From positions 172,059 to 236,058 of the forward strand of contig NZ_VCRA01000013.1 in the NCBI RefSeq assembly GCF_005938385.1: 64,000 bases of DNA. Reading direction: 5' to 3'. This document shows positions 16,643 through 25,073 of the stretch, piece by piece; the first letter of the stretch is position 1; each line of letters begins with the position of its first letter. Under the pieces are notes generated by a model. The model saw only the letters and a list, made by a program, of their open reading frames with translations. It had not been told where the DNA came from and did no database searches. This DNA comes from Paenibacillus mesophilus (GTDB taxonomy: Bacteria; Bacillota; Bacilli; Paenibacillales; NBRC-103111). A program made the translations under genes and the position numbers.

Positions 16643-19423
16643 CTACTGCTTTTCCCACTCGGCGATCAACGTTCTGATCTGCTGGTCCAACGGCCATTTG
16701 GCTTCCGGCTTGACGGAAGATTCGAACGCCGTGTTGTGGAGATGCTTGAGGAAGTCGCGCAAATGCTTGACCCCTTGATCGTCGCGCCGTTCTTCATGGT
16801 GGTGCACGGCCTGCCGCAGGGAGCTCGCCAATTGCGCCTGAACCGGTTGCGGAATTTGACCGGCGAGCGAGGCCCGCGCAAGGATTCCGGAGACCGTCCC
16901 CTCGTCCGTGGGCAGCGTGTATTTCCACAGATCCGCATCGTTCGACATATAGAAATTGCCGTACAAATCTTGTGTCAAGTAATTCCCGGCCCCGCTCTTG
17001 ATGACTACAAACTCCATCGTGTCCGGCTTGATCATGAAAAACCTTTTGCCCACATGCGTCCCGTATACGTTGCCGTCCGTCCCGATCTGCAGGAAGGCGT
17101 CCGCCCAGACCGTCTGCGACGCGCCATACCGTCCCAGCTTCACCTGATTGTAGACGATTTGCCGGGTAACCGGATCGAACTTGAATATATAGTCTTCGGC
17201 CACACCCCAAATCAGACCGTCCGGTCCGGCCAGAAGCCCGCTGACCGCCTTCCGCCCGGGAGCCGGAGCGATCTCGAACACTTTCGTGTTGGTCGCCGTA
17301 TCGAACACGAACAGCATGCCGCTCGTCTCCGTCGGCCCGCTCGTGCCGAGCCCTCCGTATATCGTCGTTCCGCCGTAAATGAAGCCGTCCTTGTACACGA
17401 CGGATACGACGCTCTGATTGGATACGATGTTCCGGAATACTTGCCTTTGTCTCGTCGTGGTATCATATACGGTCAAAGCCCCGCTCAGCGAGCCGTACCC
17501 CGGAACCGTGCCGATATACAGCTTGCCCAGCGATTCTACGCCGGCAATCGCAAACGGACGGTCCTGCCCGTCGCCGACCAGCTCGAACAACATGCGCGGG
17601 TTGGAGCCGGACGTCCAGGGCGAGGACGGGTCGTACCGGAAAATCCGGGCGTTGCCGTAAATGCCCACATAGACGTCATCGCCCATGCTCGCGATCGTTT
17701 CCGCCTGGCCGAACTCGCGGTTTTGCAGAAACGTCCCCGCCTGCGGGTCGTAACCGCCGAAGCCCATCATATACGCGCCCGCATAAACTTTGCCGTCCGG
17801 GGCGCCATGGAGGCTGCGGATCAGCGTCGGAGCTCCCGCATTCATGACCCGCTGCAACAACGTTTGCTTGGTCGTCGGATTAAACCGCATGATCTGTCCG
17901 CCGTCGCCGGAAGCAAGCATCGTATAGCCGGGCCAGTCCGGATCGTTCAACTGCACGAATTTCGCATCTTGGAAGTTGAACGCCCGCATTGCCGGATCCG
18001 CAAACTCCGAAGCGATGGCGCCCGTATCCGCATTGTACGAACGCAGCTGGTAGCCGCCGAAATAAATATGCTGCGGATCCCCCGGCATGGTGACGACTTT
18101 GCTCGAGCCGAGCCCGATTCCGCCGTCCGGGTCGAAATAGTCGACCGTCTCCGTAGCCGTGTCGATCACGAGCAAATGGTCGGGCTTGTTCATCTTGACC
18201 AGCAGCTTGCCCAGCCCGTACCCCATTGAATAGGGGAACTGGTAATCGGCGTAATGCTGCGGAAGCAGCCCGGCCAATAGCTCCCGCTTGGCCCCAGTCG
18301 CCGGATCGATCGCGTACAGTCGGGCCGTCTGCCCGCCCGCGCCGGCATAAAGCGTATCCGTCTCCGGGTTATAAGCAAGCGAGCGGACATAATGCTCGAC
18401 CGGATCGATTTTGCCGAGATCGCGGATTTGCGACGTCGCCGGGTCGTATTCGTACACGTGCGCGTTCGGGTAAGTGCCTGCATAAATGAGGCCATCCTTG
18501 CCTTCGACCAGGTCGAATACATGCGTTTCCTGGCCGAGCCGTCCCAGGTCATCCAGCGTATTGCTTCCCGGAACGTGACGGTACAGCCGGCCGGTATGGT
18601 ACGTTCCGACATAGACGGAGCCGTCGCTTGCCGCAAGGACCGCCCATGCGCCGTTCACCCCCGGCATGCCGATCGATTTCTTCACTTCGGCGGTGACCGG
18701 ATCGATCATCACGAATACCGTGCTGTCATTCCCGCCCTTGATGACGGAATAGATGACGTCATGGCCTTGACCGTCCGTGCCGATCGCGCTTCCGTTATTG
18801 ATGACCGACAGCAGCGGAGAGCCCAAATTTTCGAAAGTTCCCATTTGCCGCATCTCCACTTGGACGTCATCCGCATATCCCGCCCCGAGTCCACCCGCCG
18901 ACGAATACAGCATAACCGCACCCACGACCGCATCCTGCGGAGCGACGCCGAGCGCCTCGCCCTTCACCCACTGACCGCCGGTGCCGGAGACGGATTGATA
19001 GGCAAACCCGACCCGAACGCCTGCCGCGTTGTAAAACTGCATATAGATGGCGATCACGCTTCGCTCCACCAGGAACATCGCCGAAGCGTTATAGCCGGTG
19101 CCTGGCACGACGGGAAACTTGCCGCTCTCGACGCCCAGCGCCGCCGAGGCTGAGCTGTCATCCATGCGCAGGCTCGAGCTTCCGCCGTACTTGACGGCAT
19201 CTGAAATGCCGTAGACGGCTGCGGTCACTCCCTGACCGTATAGTTGCCTCCAGCCGGGAACGCTCCCTCCCGAAGCCGGTTCCTCGAAGCCGCCGTTATA
19301 GACCGATACGGCCGGCGAGTCGGCATTGCCGATCCGAACCGTACCGGCAGCCGAAACGATGCAGAGCAGCAAGCACAGCCAGCAAGCGATAACGATCCGA
19401 AGCGTTGAGTTGACGAACAACAT
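16643..19423 (-). CDS. Secreted beta-propeller protein with N-terminal CBM and C-terminal FIMAH-like domain
   Basis: 926 residues. A signal peptide (about 1-34) is followed by a CBM4/9-like sandwich (about 38-190, starting VSVYNGGFEEP) and a long run of repeated beta-propeller blades (about 205-845), recognisable by recurring GKDGLIYAGTYPNAHVYEYD, GSVYVGTYHTGRLYR and FIYGGTTIYGG strands. The last 80 residues (TVSGILARASLAGQIPQ through IRTLIAEWEKQ) are an all-helical FIMAH-type domain found at the ends of secreted Firmicute enzymes. Propellers of this look include polysaccharide lyases, but no catalytic set can be assigned. It is sandwiched between an SBP and a 2-hydroxyacid dehydrogenase on one strand, so a role in handling an acidic polysaccharide is plausible. 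Confidence 0.75.
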   Translation of the reverse strand: MLFVNSTLRIVIACWLCLLLCIVSAAGTVRIGNADSPAVSVYNGGFEEPASGGSVPGWRQLYGQGVTAAVYGISDAVKYGGSSSLRMDDSSASAALGVESGKFPVVPGTGYNASAMFLVERSVIAIYMQFYNAAGVRVGFAYQSVSGTGGQWVKGEALGVAPQDAVVGAVMLYSSAGGLGAGYADDVQVEMRQMGTFENLGSPLLSVINNGSAIGTDGQGHDVIYSVIKGGNDSTVFVMIDPVTAEVKKSIGMPGVNGAWAVLAASDGSVYVGTYHTGRLYRHVPGSNTLDDLGRLGQETHVFDLVEGKDGLIYAGTYPNAHVYEYDPATSQIRDLGKIDPVEHYVRSLAYNPETDTLYAGAGGQTARLYAIDPATGAKRELLAGLLPQHYADYQFPYSMGYGLGKLLVKMNKPDHLLVIDTATETVDYFDPDGGIGLGSSKVVTMPGDPQHIYFGGYQLRSYNADTGAIASEFADPAMRAFNFQDAKFVQLNDPDWPGYTMLASGDGGQIMRFNPTTKQTLLQRVMNAGAPTLIRSLHGAPDGKVYAGAYMMGFGGYDPQAGTFLQNREFGQAETIASMGDDVYVGIYGNARIFRYDPSSPWTSGSNPRMLFELVGDGQDRPFAIAGVESLGKLYIGTVPGYGSLSGALTVYDTTTRQRQVFRNIVSNQSVVSVVYKDGFIYGGTTIYGGLGTSGPTETSGMLFVFDTATNTKVFEIAPAPGRKAVSGLLAGPDGLIWGVAEDYIFKFDPVTRQIVYNQVKLGRYGASQTVWADAFLQIGTDGNVYGTHVGKRFFMIKPDTMEFVVIKSGAGNYLTQDLYGNFYMSNDADLWKYTLPTDEGTVSGILARASLAGQIPQPVQAQLASSLRQAVHHHEERRDDQGVKHLRDFLKHLHNTAFESSVKPEAKWPLDQQIRTLIAEWEKQ

Positions 19424-19524
19424 GGGCTTTACCTTCTTTCAAAATGAAGTGGGCCGCGCCGATTCCGTTTCGGCGCGCAATCCGCTTCCCGCAGGCCGTT
19501 CTTGTCCAACTGTCCGCCTTGTCT

Positions 19525-20829
19525 TTACTTGCTCTTCTCCTTCTCGACCTCGGCCCGCAGCTTCTCTTCCATTTCCCGCAGCGCCGTGTTGATATCGGTC
19601 TTGCCTTGGGCGACCGAGATAAACGTATTGGCTACGAGATTTTGCTGCGTCGCACCGGGTACATCGGCCAAACCTTGCTTGCGCTTTTGCGTATAAGGCG
19701 TCGGTTCGTAGAAATTGACCGCAGCCATATGTTTGGTGCGATACACCGGATCTTCCGTTCCGAGCACTTTCTCAATATTTTTGTCGGCGAGCGTTGTCGG
19801 AATCCCTTTCTTGGAGTCAGCGAGCTGCATCTCGTCGGAAAGCATTGCCACAATGACTTCGAACGACTCCTTCTTATGCTTGCTCGTATTGGAAATGCCC
19901 AAATAGGCCGGTCCTCGCTGCGGCGCCAGCTTTGGCGCTCCTGGCAATGTCGGATACGAGACGATGTCCCAGTTCACCTCGGGAGGTATCGTCAAATAGA
20001 CGCTGTGCTGGTTCGGCATCAAGGCCACATTGCCTTTGGAAAAGGCGACGCTCTCGGCCGTATTGTTCGCTTCCACGACGTTGTTCGGCAGATCGTAAAA
20101 CCGTTTCAGGTTGGCAAACAGCTGCTGCCATTTGGTCGGATCGGCCAGTTTATCCGCCGCCGGGTCAAGGATCGGCAGAGAGAATTGGTTGTCGCGCAGC
20201 GTATTGACCAGATTCGAGCTGAAGCCCCGGTACGTCACGCCGCCTTCCGTCCGGTTCATTTTCCTCGCGATCTCGTACACCTCGTCCCAGGACATGCCGT
20301 CCTTCGGATAAGCGACACCGAATTTGTCGAACAAATCTTTGTTGTAGTACAGCACCTGCGGGAAGTAAGGCGGGATCGGCAAGCCGTAAAGCGCCTGCGA
20401 ACGCCCGGAATCAATCACTTCATCCATGAACACCTTGACGAAGCGTTTCGTATCGTATTTGTAGGATTGAACGTACTCGCTCAAATCGTGCCCGAGCTGC
20501 AAATCGAGATAGTTGGTTCGAATCGTCGGGACGTCAAAACGGATAATATCGGGAACTTCGCCCGAGGCGACAAGCTCCGGCATCGTCGTTCCTTTGCCGC
20601 TCTGGATATATTCAATCGTAATGTGCGGGAATTTCTGCGTGAGCATCGCCCGAAACCGGTCCTCGAATTCTTTGGCCGTCACCCCGCCGCCCCAAATTTT
20701 CATCGTAAACGGTTCTTTCTTCTCTTCGGTCCCTTGCCCGGACGGCTTTCCTTGCTCCTTGCCGCCGCATCCGGATACCAGTACCGCCGCCGCTACAAGC
20801 ATCGCGGCCCAACTGCCCTTCATTCCCAT
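19525..20829 (-). CDS. ABC sugar-type solute-binding lipoprotein (paralogue 2)
   Basis: 434 residues with a lipoprotein signal (AAAVLVSGC). It contains LFDKFGVAYPKDGMSWDE, the hallmark segment shared with four other SBPs here, and ends TDINTALREMEEKL plus a charged tail. The start at 20829 lies 8 bases after GGAGG. It heads an operon with the propeller/FIMAH protein (101 bp downstream) and a 2-hydroxyacid dehydrogenase. A strong promoter with a cre-like spacer lies about 170 bp upstream. No permease gene is linked. Confidence 0.87.
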   Translation of the reverse strand: MGMKGSWAAMLVAAAVLVSGCGGKEQGKPSGQGTEEKKEPFTMKIWGGGVTAKEFEDRFRAMLTQKFPHITIEYIQSGKGTTMPELVASGEVPDIIRFDVPTIRTNYLDLQLGHDLSEYVQSYKYDTKRFVKVFMDEVIDSGRSQALYGLPIPPYFPQVLYYNKDLFDKFGVAYPKDGMSWDEVYEIARKMNRTEGGVTYRGFSSNLVNTLRDNQFSLPILDPAADKLADPTKWQQLFANLKRFYDLPNNVVEANNTAESVAFSKGNVALMPNQHSVYLTIPPEVNWDIVSYPTLPGAPKLAPQRGPAYLGISNTSKHKKESFEVIVAMLSDEMQLADSKKGIPTTLADKNIEKVLGTEDPVYRTKHMAAVNFYEPTPYTQKRKQGLADVPGATQQNLVANTFISVAQGKTDINTALREMEEKLRAEVEKEKSK

Positions 20830-20996
20830 AGCCCTTTCCTCCAGCTTCGCATTTTTCTGTCTGTTCCCCTTCATTTCCGGTCAGCCCGATTTATCGGGAT
20901 ACCTTTGCGGCTTGCCTCCTCTCTCTTCGATTTTTGAGTGTAGATCACGGATTGCACTTGTTCTGATTCATACTGGTTCTTTATAATTTCTACTTC

Positions 20997-21025
20997 ATTT
21001 TAGGAAGCGCTTTATATTTTGTCAA
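20997..21025 (-). promoter_or_regulatory. Strong SigA-type promoter with cre-like site in its spacer
   Basis: Read on the minus strand, TTGACA (21020-21025), a 17-base spacer and TAAAAT (20997-21002). The spacer and its downstream edge contain ATAAAGCGCTTCCT (21002-21015), 12 of 14 matches to the cre consensus with the central AAGCGCTT intact. Repression by a CcpA/LacI-type protein bound in the spacer is inferred. The SBP starts at 20829. Confidence 0.7.
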
Positions 21026-21261
21026 CTGGTTCATAATGAATAATCCAAAAAAACCTCGATGAAATAAAGTGAGTTTGTCATTAAACCTTGTAATTTCAAG
21101 GTTTGTATCATTGAATATACTAGGGTGCTTAATTATTACCGAAGCCCGATCCCATTTGCGCCGATGAAAAACATAAATATTCATCTTGAATTCTGGTTTT
21201 TATTATATTATAAGTGAACCAGTAAATAAATAAATTAACTCTTCCACGAAGCCGATAGCAA

Positions 21262-21345
21262 TAAGAAAAGTCGTCCGGGATGACGCCCTGACGGTCCTAT
21301 GGTATGTAAACCCAACGTGTTGTCTTGATTAGAATTCACAACACG
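21262..21345. repeat. Degenerate dispersed repeat module
   Basis: The stretch starting ataagaaaagtcgtccggg and running through gccctgacggtc and aaacccaacgtgttg aligns with the stretch from 29732 (gtaagaaaaacccgtcggga, gcccggacggtc, aaaccgaacgtt). In both places it precedes the 228-bp palindromic element, so the repeated unit is probably composite. A hairpin cgtgttgt / acaacacg lies at about 21318-21343. Confidence 0.45.
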
Positions 21346-21361
21346 ACTTCAAAGGCGGCCT

Positions 21362-21437
21362 AGTGTGATTTTGGCAGGCTTCTTGCCATATTCACACCGA
21401 GTGTGATTTTGCGAGCTTCCCTGCCAAATTCACACCG
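21362..21437. repeat. Two tandem 38-bp hairpin units
   Basis: Units at 21362-21399 and 21400-21437 both begin agtgtgatttt and end attcacaccg. Each folds back on itself (GTGTGA with TCACAC; in the first, TGGCA with TGCCA). The hairpin ends are identical and the interior differs, as expected of conserved structure or of repeated duplication. Confidence 0.75.
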
Positions 21438-21466
21438 AAACTTTACTCTCCCATACCATTTCCTCT

Positions 21467-21501
21467 TGGAGTTACTTCTGGAGTTACTTCTGGAGTTACT
21501 C
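21467..21501. repeat. Three tandem copies of a 12-bp repeat
   Basis: tggagttacttc is repeated at 21467, 21479 and 21491 (the last copy diverges at its end). It abuts the palindromic element that starts at 21501. The other copy of the element (29822) has only a single related ggagttattt at its edge. Confidence 0.8.
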
Positions 21502-21728
21502 TACTCCCAGAGACCCTTTCGCTTCAATGAACCAAACTTGCTTATTTATGAACCTCTTTGCGCTATTTGGCGCAACTTCTCAGCAATTCAGAGGATAATG
21601 AACCTGAAGTAACTATTACCGAACTTAAGTTCAGTAATAGTAACATTTAGTTCGTTATTCGCTGGATTCGCCCTTTTGACAAGTAAATAGCGCAATAGAG
21701 TTCAGTAATAGTGAAGTTTGGTTCGTTC
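21501..21728. repeat. Nested palindromic intergenic element, copy A
   Basis: A 228-bp low-GC element that aligns over its whole length with 29822-30050. It is built of four versions of one unit (gaaccaaactt, about 10 bases, actattactgaac, then gcgctattt), two forward and two reversed. Outer arms: gaaccaaactt and gcgctatttg near 21528-21568 against aaatagcgca and aagtttggttc at about 21685-21726. Centre: actattaccgaacttaag (21612-21629) against its near-perfect reverse complement up to 21641. It has no open frame of note. It would form a long cruciform or hairpin RNA. Confidence 0.8.
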
Positions 21729-21745
21729 CAGGGCAGTATCCGAAT

Positions 21746-21996
21746 AAGGAAAACGTCTATCGACGTATTTCAAGGATGAGCGACCGCGATTTAGAGGAAG
21801 TTTTTCTTGGTTCAGAATGTCGCTGTTCACTTTATCGCTTTAGCGAACTTAAACATCCTGAAACGTTAAAAGGAAAGCTTCTAATCGAAGCCTTTTCGAT
21901 GATGTACATCCGTGGTTTAGCGGCAGCTTATTCTTGGTTCAGAAACTCGCACTTCGATTTAACACTTTAGCGAAGTTAAAATTTCTGAATCGATGA
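21746..21996. repeat. Two tandem 125-bp units with conserved stems
   Basis: Units 21746-21869 and 21870-21996 share a common order of parts: an aaggaaa start, a small 5' hairpin, then the shared segment ttcttggttcaga, a nested 3' hairpin around the shared segment ctttagcgaa, and a closing tgaa. Stem partners change together: ACGTC/GACGT in unit 1 is GCTTC/GAAGC in unit 2, and GTTC/GAAC is ACTTCG/CGAAGT. TTCAG/CTGAA is extended to TTCAGAAA/TTTCTGAA. This points to a structured RNA, in which strand is unknown. The 64-codon frame across it has no ribosome site and is not called. Confidence 0.65.
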
Positions 21997-22012
21997 AAAA
22001 GGCGGAAACGGA

Positions 22013-22054
22013 AAAGCCCCGGACCATGCGGCAATGCCGACGATCCGGAGCTTT
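22013..22054 (-). terminator. Terminator of the hydroxybutyrate operon
   Basis: Read on the minus strand, AAAGCTCCGGATC and GGTCCGGGGCTTTT pair with G-U allowance around a loop that contains its own small hairpin (gcattgc region), and end in a T run. It lies 25 bp after the thiolase stop. Confidence 0.75.
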
Positions 22055-22078
22055 CGTTCCATCCGATATTTAAATGTC

Positions 22079-23269
22079 TCAACCTCGATAACCGACGTTC
22101 TCGATCACAAGGGCCACTCCCTGCCCGCCGCCGACGCAGAGCGCGGCGAGTCCGTAGCGCTTATTCCGTCTCCTCAGCTCGTAGGCCAGCGTCAGTGCGA
22201 CCCGTGCGCCACTCGCGCCGACCGGATGGCCGATCGCGATCGCCCCGCCGTTCACGTTCGTCTTGCCGCGGTCCAACCCGAGCTCCTTCTCCACGGCTAA
22301 ATATTGGACGGCGAACGCTTCGTTGATTTCGACCAAGTCCATATCAGCGACGGTGAGCCCGCTTCGGCTCAGCGCCATTCGGGCGGCCGGAACAGGGCCG
22401 AGTCCCATCACGTTCGGGTCGACCCCGGCGATCCCCCATGCCGCTATGCGCGCAAGCGGCTTCCTGCCCCGAAGCGAGCTTTCGCCGGCAATGACGAGTG
22501 ACGCCGCCCCGTCATTGATGCCGCTCGCATTGCCGGCGGTCACGGTGCCGTCCTTACGAAAGGCCGGCTTCAGCCTCGCCAGCTTCTCCGCCGATGTATC
22601 CGCGCGGATCAATTCGTCCTGCTTAGCCTCCGTGCTCCCGCCGCGAGTCTGTACTTCGACCGGGACGATTTCTTCCGCCAGTATGCCCGCAGCCGTCGCG
22701 GCAGCCGCCCGGGCATGGCTCGACGCCGCATATTCGTCCTGCTGTTCCCGCGTGATGCCGTACCGGTCGGCCAAATTTTCCGCCGTCACGCCCATACCGC
22801 AGCCGATATAGCTGTCCGTCAGCGTGCTCATCAGCATATCCTCGAGCTGGATCGCGCCGAGCTTCATCCCCCCGAAGCGGCTGACGAAATCGGCATGAGG
22901 CGACTGGGACATGTTCTCGGTGCCTCCCGCCAGCGCCACGCCGGACTCGCCCAGCCGGATGCTCTGCGCAGCGGAAATGATCGCCTGCATGCCCGAGCCG
23001 CACAGCCGGTTCACGATCATCGCCGGTACCTCGATCGGAACGCCCGCCTTCAAGGCGATATGTCTGGCCGTATAAGCGGCATTCGAATGGGATTGGATCA
23101 CGTTGCCGTATACGACTTGATCGATCTCGCCCGCTTCCGCACCGGCCCGGCGCAGCGCTTCCGTCGCGCTGATCAGCCCCAGCTCCGTGGCGTTCAGCTT
23201 CACGAACGATTGGCCGAACCCGCCGAAGGGCGTCCTTGCCCCCTCCAAAATATACACTTGCTCGCTCAT
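22079..23269 (-). CDS. Acetyl-CoA C-acetyltransferase (thiolase)
   Basis: 396 residues, the normal length. Catalytic residues are visible: nucleophile Cys90 in NRLCGSGMQA, His348 in GHPVGASGAR and Cys378 in LCVGGGQG. The NEAFA motif of thiolases is also present (VEINEAFAVQYL). It condenses or cleaves acetoacetyl-CoA and acetyl-CoA. It is the last gene of the sigma-54-driven operon and overlaps the 3-hydroxyacyl-CoA dehydrogenase stop by 4 bases, so it is translationally coupled. In this context it would run in the thiolytic direction, making two acetyl-CoA from acetoacetyl-CoA. Confidence 0.93.
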   Translation of the reverse strand: MSEQVYILEGARTPFGGFGQSFVKLNATELGLISATEALRRAGAEAGEIDQVVYGNVIQSHSNAAYTARHIALKAGVPIEVPAMIVNRLCGSGMQAIISAAQSIRLGESGVALAGGTENMSQSPHADFVSRFGGMKLGAIQLEDMLMSTLTDSYIGCGMGVTAENLADRYGITREQQDEYAASSHARAAAATAAGILAEEIVPVEVQTRGGSTEAKQDELIRADTSAEKLARLKPAFRKDGTVTAGNASGINDGAASLVIAGESSLRGRKPLARIAAWGIAGVDPNVMGLGPVPAARMALSRSGLTVADMDLVEINEAFAVQYLAVEKELGLDRGKTNVNGGAIAIGHPVGASGARVALTLAYELRRRNKRYGLAALCVGGGQGVALVIENVGYRG

Positions 23270-24213
23270 GTCGATTTCAGCTCCCTCTTAAGCTTGATCA
23301 GATGCATGAAATTCCGGTCCCGCCGTTCGACGGTGCTTACCCGGCTGTGCCCGTCCCCGTAATCGTAAAAGCCGCTCCCGCTTTTCACGCCGAGTTTGCC
23401 GTTATGCACATTGTCCCGGATCGGTTCAGGTGCCGTCAAGCCGTTGTCCAGCGTCGGAAACAGATTGCCCGCCACCTTCTCCCAAATGTCCAGGCCGCCG
23501 AAGTCGGTAATTTCGAACGGCCCGTTGATCGCCCACCGGAGCCCCGGCCCTTCCTTCATCGCCCGGTCGATTTGCTCCGCGTCCGCCACGCCGCTCGCGA
23601 GTAGATGGCACGCTTCCCTCAGCACCGCGGCCTGCAGCCGGTTCGCGATAAAGCCGGGGCAGTCTTTTTTCAAGACTACCGGTTCTTTACCGCAATGAAC
23701 GAGCACGTCGATCAACCGGCCCGCCAAGTCCGTACGCGTGCCGGGAAGCTTCACAATCTCCACCAACGGAACGAGAAGCGCCGGATTGAAAAAATGCGCG
23801 ATGACGAACCGTTCGCCGAACGGCTGCCCCTCAGCCAACGCTTCCAGAGCCAGCGAGGACGTATTGGACGCAACCAACGCGTCGGCCCCGAGGAACGGAG
23901 CGATCGCTTTGTATATCTCCCGCTTGATCGCGATATTCTCCGGTCCCGCCTCCAAGATCAGGTCAGCTCCCTGCACCGCTTCCTTCATCTCGTCCGTAAG
24001 CCGCAGCAAACTACTGACCCTCTCCCAAGCTTCACCTTCATTCGGCCATTCGCGGATATGCAGCCGACTGCTGCGGGCAATCGCCTCTTGCGCCTTATCC
24101 AGTGCCTGCCGATCCGGGTCGTACAGCACGACCGGTATCCCGAAGCGGGCGAACAGCTGAGCCAAACCGCTTCCCATCGTACCTGCTCCGAGTATGGCTA
24201 TTTTATGGAACAA
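23266..24213 (-). CDS. 3-hydroxyacyl-CoA (3-hydroxybutyryl-CoA) dehydrogenase
   Basis: 315 residues. The NAD-binding motif GAGTMGSG is at residues 9-16, followed by VVLYDPDRQ. The catalytic His lies in FVIAHFFNPALLVPLVEI, and PGFIANRLQAAVLREA marks the C-terminal domain. It oxidises L-3-hydroxybutyryl-CoA or related short acyl-CoAs to the 3-keto form. It sits between the 3-hydroxybutyrate dehydrogenase and thiolase genes. The length and single-domain layout match Hbd/FadB2-type enzymes, not the multifunctional FadB. Confidence 0.9.
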   Translation of the reverse strand: MFHKIAILGAGTMGSGLAQLFARFGIPVVLYDPDRQALDKAQEAIARSSRLHIREWPNEGEAWERVSSLLRLTDEMKEAVQGADLILEAGPENIAIKREIYKAIAPFLGADALVASNTSSLALEALAEGQPFGERFVIAHFFNPALLVPLVEIVKLPGTRTDLAGRLIDVLVHCGKEPVVLKKDCPGFIANRLQAAVLREACHLLASGVADAEQIDRAMKEGPGLRWAINGPFEITDFGGLDIWEKVAGNLFPTLDNGLTAPEPIRDNVHNGKLGVKSGSGFYDYGDGHSRVSTVERRDRNFMHLIKLKRELKST

Positions 24214-24254
24214 GTTGATTCCCCCCTACCCTGCCTATTCGCATAAGATTCTTA

Positions 24255-25031
24255 TCACTGGGCCGTATAGCCTCCGTCGATTACGATCGCCTGACCGGTA
24301 ACGCCTCTCGCCTTCTCGGAAGCCAGAAACACTGCATAATCCGCTATCTCGTCGACCGCAAGCAGCCTACGCTGAGGGACGAGCGGATAAATGACCTCCT
24401 CCAGCACGCGCTCCTCCTCGATTTGCCGGGTAGCGGCCAAATCCTTGAGCTGATTGCGCACGAGGGGCGTATCCACGTATCCCGGACATAAAGCGTTCAC
24501 CGTGATGCCGTACGCCGCGCTCTCCAGCGCCGCCACCTTCGTCAGCCCGATCAGTCCGTGCTTCGCACTGTTATATGCCGCCTTCCCGGCGAAGCCGACC
24601 ACTCCGTTGATCGAAGCGATATTGATCACGCGGCCGAAGCTCTGCCGCTTCATCGCCGGGAATACGTGCTTGATCGCCAGGAACGGGGCGGTCAGCATCA
24701 GCTTGATCATCTGCTCGAACTTGTGCGCCGGAAAATCTTCCAGCATCGCGACATGCTGCATGCCGGCGTTATTGATAAGCACATCGAGCGTACCGTAATG
24801 CGAATAGGCAAAATTCAGCGCCTTCGCAAGCTCGCTTTCGTCGGTCACGTCGCAGGGAACGCCTGCGCACTCCAGCCCTTTCGCAGCTATTCGGGAAGCG
24901 GCCTCCTCCACTTTGGCCCGATCGATATCGCTCAGGACGACTTTGGCTCCGTGCTCTGCGAACACCTCGCCGATGCGGAAGCCGATGCCGCCGGCCGCCC
25001 CCGTGACGAACACAACTTTGTTATGCAGCAT
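24255..25031 (-). CDS. 3-hydroxybutyrate dehydrogenase (SDR family)
   Basis: 258 residues with the short-chain dehydrogenase layout: TGAAGGIG cofactor motif at 10-17, NNAG at 87-90, and the catalytic set Ser140, Tyr153 and Lys157 in NIASINGVVG and AAYNSAKHG. The C-terminal VTGQAIVIDGGYTAQ is typical of D-3-hydroxybutyrate dehydrogenases (BdhA-like). It converts D-3-hydroxybutyrate to acetoacetate with NAD. The neighbouring CoA transferase genes, which activate acetoacetate, support this substrate. Confidence 0.88.
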   Translation of the reverse strand: MLHNKVVFVTGAAGGIGFRIGEVFAEHGAKVVLSDIDRAKVEEAASRIAAKGLECAGVPCDVTDESELAKALNFAYSHYGTLDVLINNAGMQHVAMLEDFPAHKFEQMIKLMLTAPFLAIKHVFPAMKRQSFGRVINIASINGVVGFAGKAAYNSAKHGLIGLTKVAALESAAYGITVNALCPGYVDTPLVRNQLKDLAATRQIEEERVLEEVIYPLVPQRRLLAVDEIADYAVFLASEKARGVTGQAIVIDGGYTAQ

Positions 25032-25073
25032 GCGGTTCTCTCCTTATCAGTTATCGTCCGACAGGGTGTGTTG

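Noticed and set aside
20990..21184. 64-codon minus-strand frame upstream of the paralogue 2 SBP
   Set aside because: It crosses the strong TTGACA-17-TAAAAT promoter in the same strand, is low in GC and has no family resemblance.
21362..21437. CRISPR array
   Set aside because: Only two units are present, directly adjacent with no spacer, and no cas gene lies in the window.
21776..21970. 64-codon plus-strand frame in the tandem repeat region
   Set aside because: It spans the junction of the two 125-bp units and has no ribosome site. The unit pattern, including indels, is not compatible with a conserved frame.
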